Source: JAZRUY01 sp045598845 (GTDB lineage: Bacteria; Verrucomicrobiota; Lentisphaeria; Victivallales; Victivallaceae). From it: a stretch of 7,487 nt of DNA. The translations under genes and the position numbers were made by a program. The stretch spans positions 1 through 7,487 of the forward strand of contig JAZRUY010000132.1 of NCBI GenBank assembly GCA_045598845.1, given 5' to 3'. How positions within the stretch are numbered: position 1 is the first letter of the stretch; each line of letters opens with the position of its first letter. This document shows, in pieces, positions 5,721-7,487 of this stretch. The notes under the pieces were generated by a model. It was not told the DNA's origin. It ran no database searches and saw only the letters and a list, made by a program, of their open reading frames with translations.

Positions 5721-7487
5721 TCAGGCGATTTTGGTCACCTCCGGGCGGAGCAGCCGGTTTTCTTCGCCGTACAGATCCGCCGCGGTACCGTAAGCCGGAA
5801 CGAAGGAGGACAGCGAGGACATATTCAAATCCGGAGCATCGAGCGACAGCAGATTCGATACCGCGGCAGGGGCGGCGGATGCCATCTCCAGCGAATATCC
5901 GGTATTCTGGCCGTTCACCGCATTGACCTGCGCATAGTAGGTCTTGCCGGCGGTAAGCGCGATGCCTTTCAAAGTATCGGAGGTTTTGCCGGCCGCGATG
6001 GTCTTGCTCTTCACCGTCGCCAGTTTGCCGTTGACCAGTTCGCAGATTTTCACCTGCGCCTGATTGCTCAAGCCGCTCAAAGTGAAGGTGTACGAGCCGG
6101 TAGAAGAAACAGTTATGCGGCGGAAGTCGGTCGCGTCGGCAGCGCCGACGCTGTCCGTGACCGGAGCGGAAACCGAGAGCGAGGCGAGTTTATCCGCGCC
6201 GGCATAAGTGCCGTCCGGATCCGGAGCGGCCATGCTAAGGGTGTATCCGGTGTCCCGGCCGTTCACCGCATTGACCTGCGCATAGTAGGTCTTGCCATTG
6301 GTAAGCGCAATATCTTTCAGGGTGTCGGAGGTTTTGCCGGACGCAATAGTCTTGCTCTTCACCGTAACCAGCTTGCCGTTGACCAGTTCGCTGATCTTCA
6401 CCTGAACCTGATCAGTCAGGCCGCCGACAGTGAAATCGTACTGACCGGTGGCGGATATATCGATGCGGCGGAAGTCGGCCGCATCGGCCGCGCCGACACT
6501 GTCCTTGACCGATGCCGAAACCGATAGCGCAGTGAGTTTATCCGCATCAGCGTAAGTACCGTCCGGATCGGGAGCGGCCATGCTCAGGGTGTAGCCGGTA
6601 TCCTTACCGTTCACCGCATTGACCTGCGCGTAGTAGGTCTTGCCGGCGGTAAGAGAAACGCCTTTCAGCGTATCGGAAGTCTTTCCGGATGCGATTGTCT
6701 TGCTCTTCACCGTCACCAGTTTACCGTTCACCAGTTCGCAGATTTTCACCTGCGCCTGATTGCTCAGGCCGCCGATAGTGAAATCATACTGTCCGGTGGC
6801 GGATACCGAAATGCGGCGGAAGTCGGCCGCATCGGAGGCTCCAACGCTGTCACTGACCGGGGCCGAAACCGAGAGCGCGGCGAGTTTATCCGCGCCGGCA
6901 TAAGTGCCGTCCGGATCCGGCAAAGCCATATTCAGGGTGTAACGGGTATCATTGCCGTTCACCGCATTGATCTGCGCGTAGTAGGTCTTGCCGGCGGTAA
7001 GAGAAACGCCTTTCAGCGTGTCGGAAGTTTTGCCGGTGGCAACCGTCTTGCTCTTTACCGTCACCAGTTTGCCGTTGATCAGTTCGCAGATCTTCACCTG
7101 CGCCGGATCAGTCAGGCCGCCGATAGTGAAATCGTACTGGCCGGTGGCGGATACCGAGATACGGCGGAAGTCGGTCGCATCGGATGCGCCGACGCTGTCC
7201 GTGACCGGAGCGGAAACCGAAAGCGCGGCGAATTTATCTGCGCCGGACCAGGTGTCGTCATCGGCGTTGACTTCAACCGTGAACACCAAAGTTCCGGCAT
7301 CGTTGCGGCGCAGAGAATATTCACCGGCGCCGGCAGTCAAACTTCCGCCGACCGTAACCGTGCCGAGCTGAACGCCGGAAGTGTCTTTCACGGTTACATT
7401 CTTGCTGAACCCGGAGGCGTTTCCGGCCAGCAGATAGTCGCCGGCGGCCTGATTCTCATTCACCGTCAGGGTATAAACCGCACCGTT
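5721..7487 (-). CDS. Large repeat-containing surface protein, C-terminal part (5' end outside window)
   Basis: The frame is open to the window edge. The GTG at 7463 is inside a continuing beta-rich sequence (NGAVYTLTVNENQ), so it is not the start; only the last 588 residues are visible. The first 75 (7487-7263) form a beta-strand-rich module (YTLTVNENQAAGDYLLAGN...GEYSLRRNDAGTLVFTVE) typical of secreted adhesin-like proteins. Four 116-residue repeats follow (7262-5871). Each has the look of a bacterial pre-peptidase C-terminal (PPC) beta-sandwich: DFRRISVSATGQYDFTIGGL, then QVKICELVNGKL, then LTAGKTYYAQVNAVNG, then TGYTLSMA. A 49-residue tail (5870-5724) ends in RLLRPEVTKIA. It has no LPXTG, PEP-CTERM, transmembrane helix or beta-barrel signature. 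The protein is probably secreted or surface-exposed, with an unknown ligand; family and export route are inferred. An N-terminal catalytic or passenger domain could lie outside the window. Confidence 0.88.
   Translation of the reverse strand, partial: NGAVYTLTVNENQAAGDYLLAGNASGFSKNVTVKDTSGVQLGTVTVGGSLTAGAGEYSLRRNDAGTLVFTVEVNADDDTWSGADKFAALSVSAPVTDSVGASDATDFRRISVSATGQYDFTIGGLTDPAQVKICELINGKLVTVKSKTVATGKTSDTLKGVSLTAGKTYYAQINAVNGNDTRYTLNMALPDPDGTYAGADKLAALSVSAPVSDSVGASDAADFRRISVSATGQYDFTIGGLSNQAQVKICELVNGKLVTVKSKTIASGKTSDTLKGVSLTAGKTYYAQVNAVNGKDTGYTLSMAAPDPDGTYADADKLTALSVSASVKDSVGAADAADFRRIDISATGQYDFTVGGLTDQVQVKISELVNGKLVTVKSKTIASGKTSDTLKDIALTNGKTYYAQVNAVNGRDTGYTLSMAAPDPDGTYAGADKLASLSVSAPVTDSVGAADATDFRRITVSSTGSYTFTLSGLSNQAQVKICELVNGKLATVKSKTIAAGKTSDTLKGIALTAGKTYYAQVNAVNGQNTGYSLEMASAAPAAVSNLLSLDAPDLNMSSLSSFVPAYGTAADLYGEENRLLRPEVTKIA
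5871..7262 (-). repeat. Four tandem 348-bp repeats (116-residue PPC-like units)
   Basis: Units in coding order are 7262-6915, 6914-6567, 6566-6219 and 6218-5871. The period is exactly 348 nt: the landmark GTCTTGCC recurs at 5941, 6289, 6637 and 6985, with no indels. The units are near-identical at protein level. The first unit opens DDDTWSGADK where the others have PDGTYAGADK or PDGTYADADK. The lone Cys in KICEL is Ser in the third unit. Confidence 0.95.

Noticed and set aside
5871..7262. CRISPR array or short tandem repeat locus
   Set aside because: The period is 348 nt, in frame and protein-coding, with no spacers. It is a protein repeat.

Overview
The window looks like a moderately high-GC, Gram-negative chromosome segment. 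A PVC-group bacterium, most likely a Lentisphaerota (Victivallis-like) lineage, is my best guess. This rests on the overall style: an Ala/Pro-rich extension on Rho, Ala/Pro-rich lipoproteins, a very large surface protein made of near-identical repeats, and a GGCGAAGGCGG-type intergenic hairpin. No marker gene proves the taxonomy.

Layout. (1) Positions 1-1679 hold a housekeeping pair on the + strand: transcription terminator Rho, whose 5' end lies outside the window, then 15 nt and a strong Shine-Dalgarno, and a small FtsB/DivIC-like septum protein. (2) Positions 1700-2880 hold a separately promoted LysM lipoprotein gene, whose true start is a GTG at 1795. It ends in an intrinsic terminator shared with the next, convergent gene. 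(3) Positions 2902-3252 on the - strand encode a small DUF4878-like lipoprotein. Its promoter lies back to back with that of the following gene. (4) Positions 3449-5089 on the + strand encode a DeaD-type DEAD-box RNA helicase with a DbpA-type RNA-binding domain, behind a roughly 70-nt leader that carries a hairpin. (5) Positions 5090-5720 are a 631-nt gene-free stretch packed with hairpins. Its second half (about 5371-5665) can be drawn as one compact structured RNA with a long-range helix and a crossing helix (pseudoknot). (6) Positions 5721-7487 on the - strand are the C-terminal part of a large secreted protein with four 116-residue repeats in exact register, followed by its own terminator.

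Functionally, the left part is core biology: RNA termination and remodelling, cell division, and cell-wall binding in the envelope. The right part is an accessory surface protein. The most interesting object is the structured intergenic RNA candidate between deaD and the repeat protein. It may be a known mobile-element RNA (a HEARO/IscB-type omega RNA without its nuclease is one hypothesis) or a new family. No protein-coding defence system, CRISPR array, tRNA or rRNA is visible.
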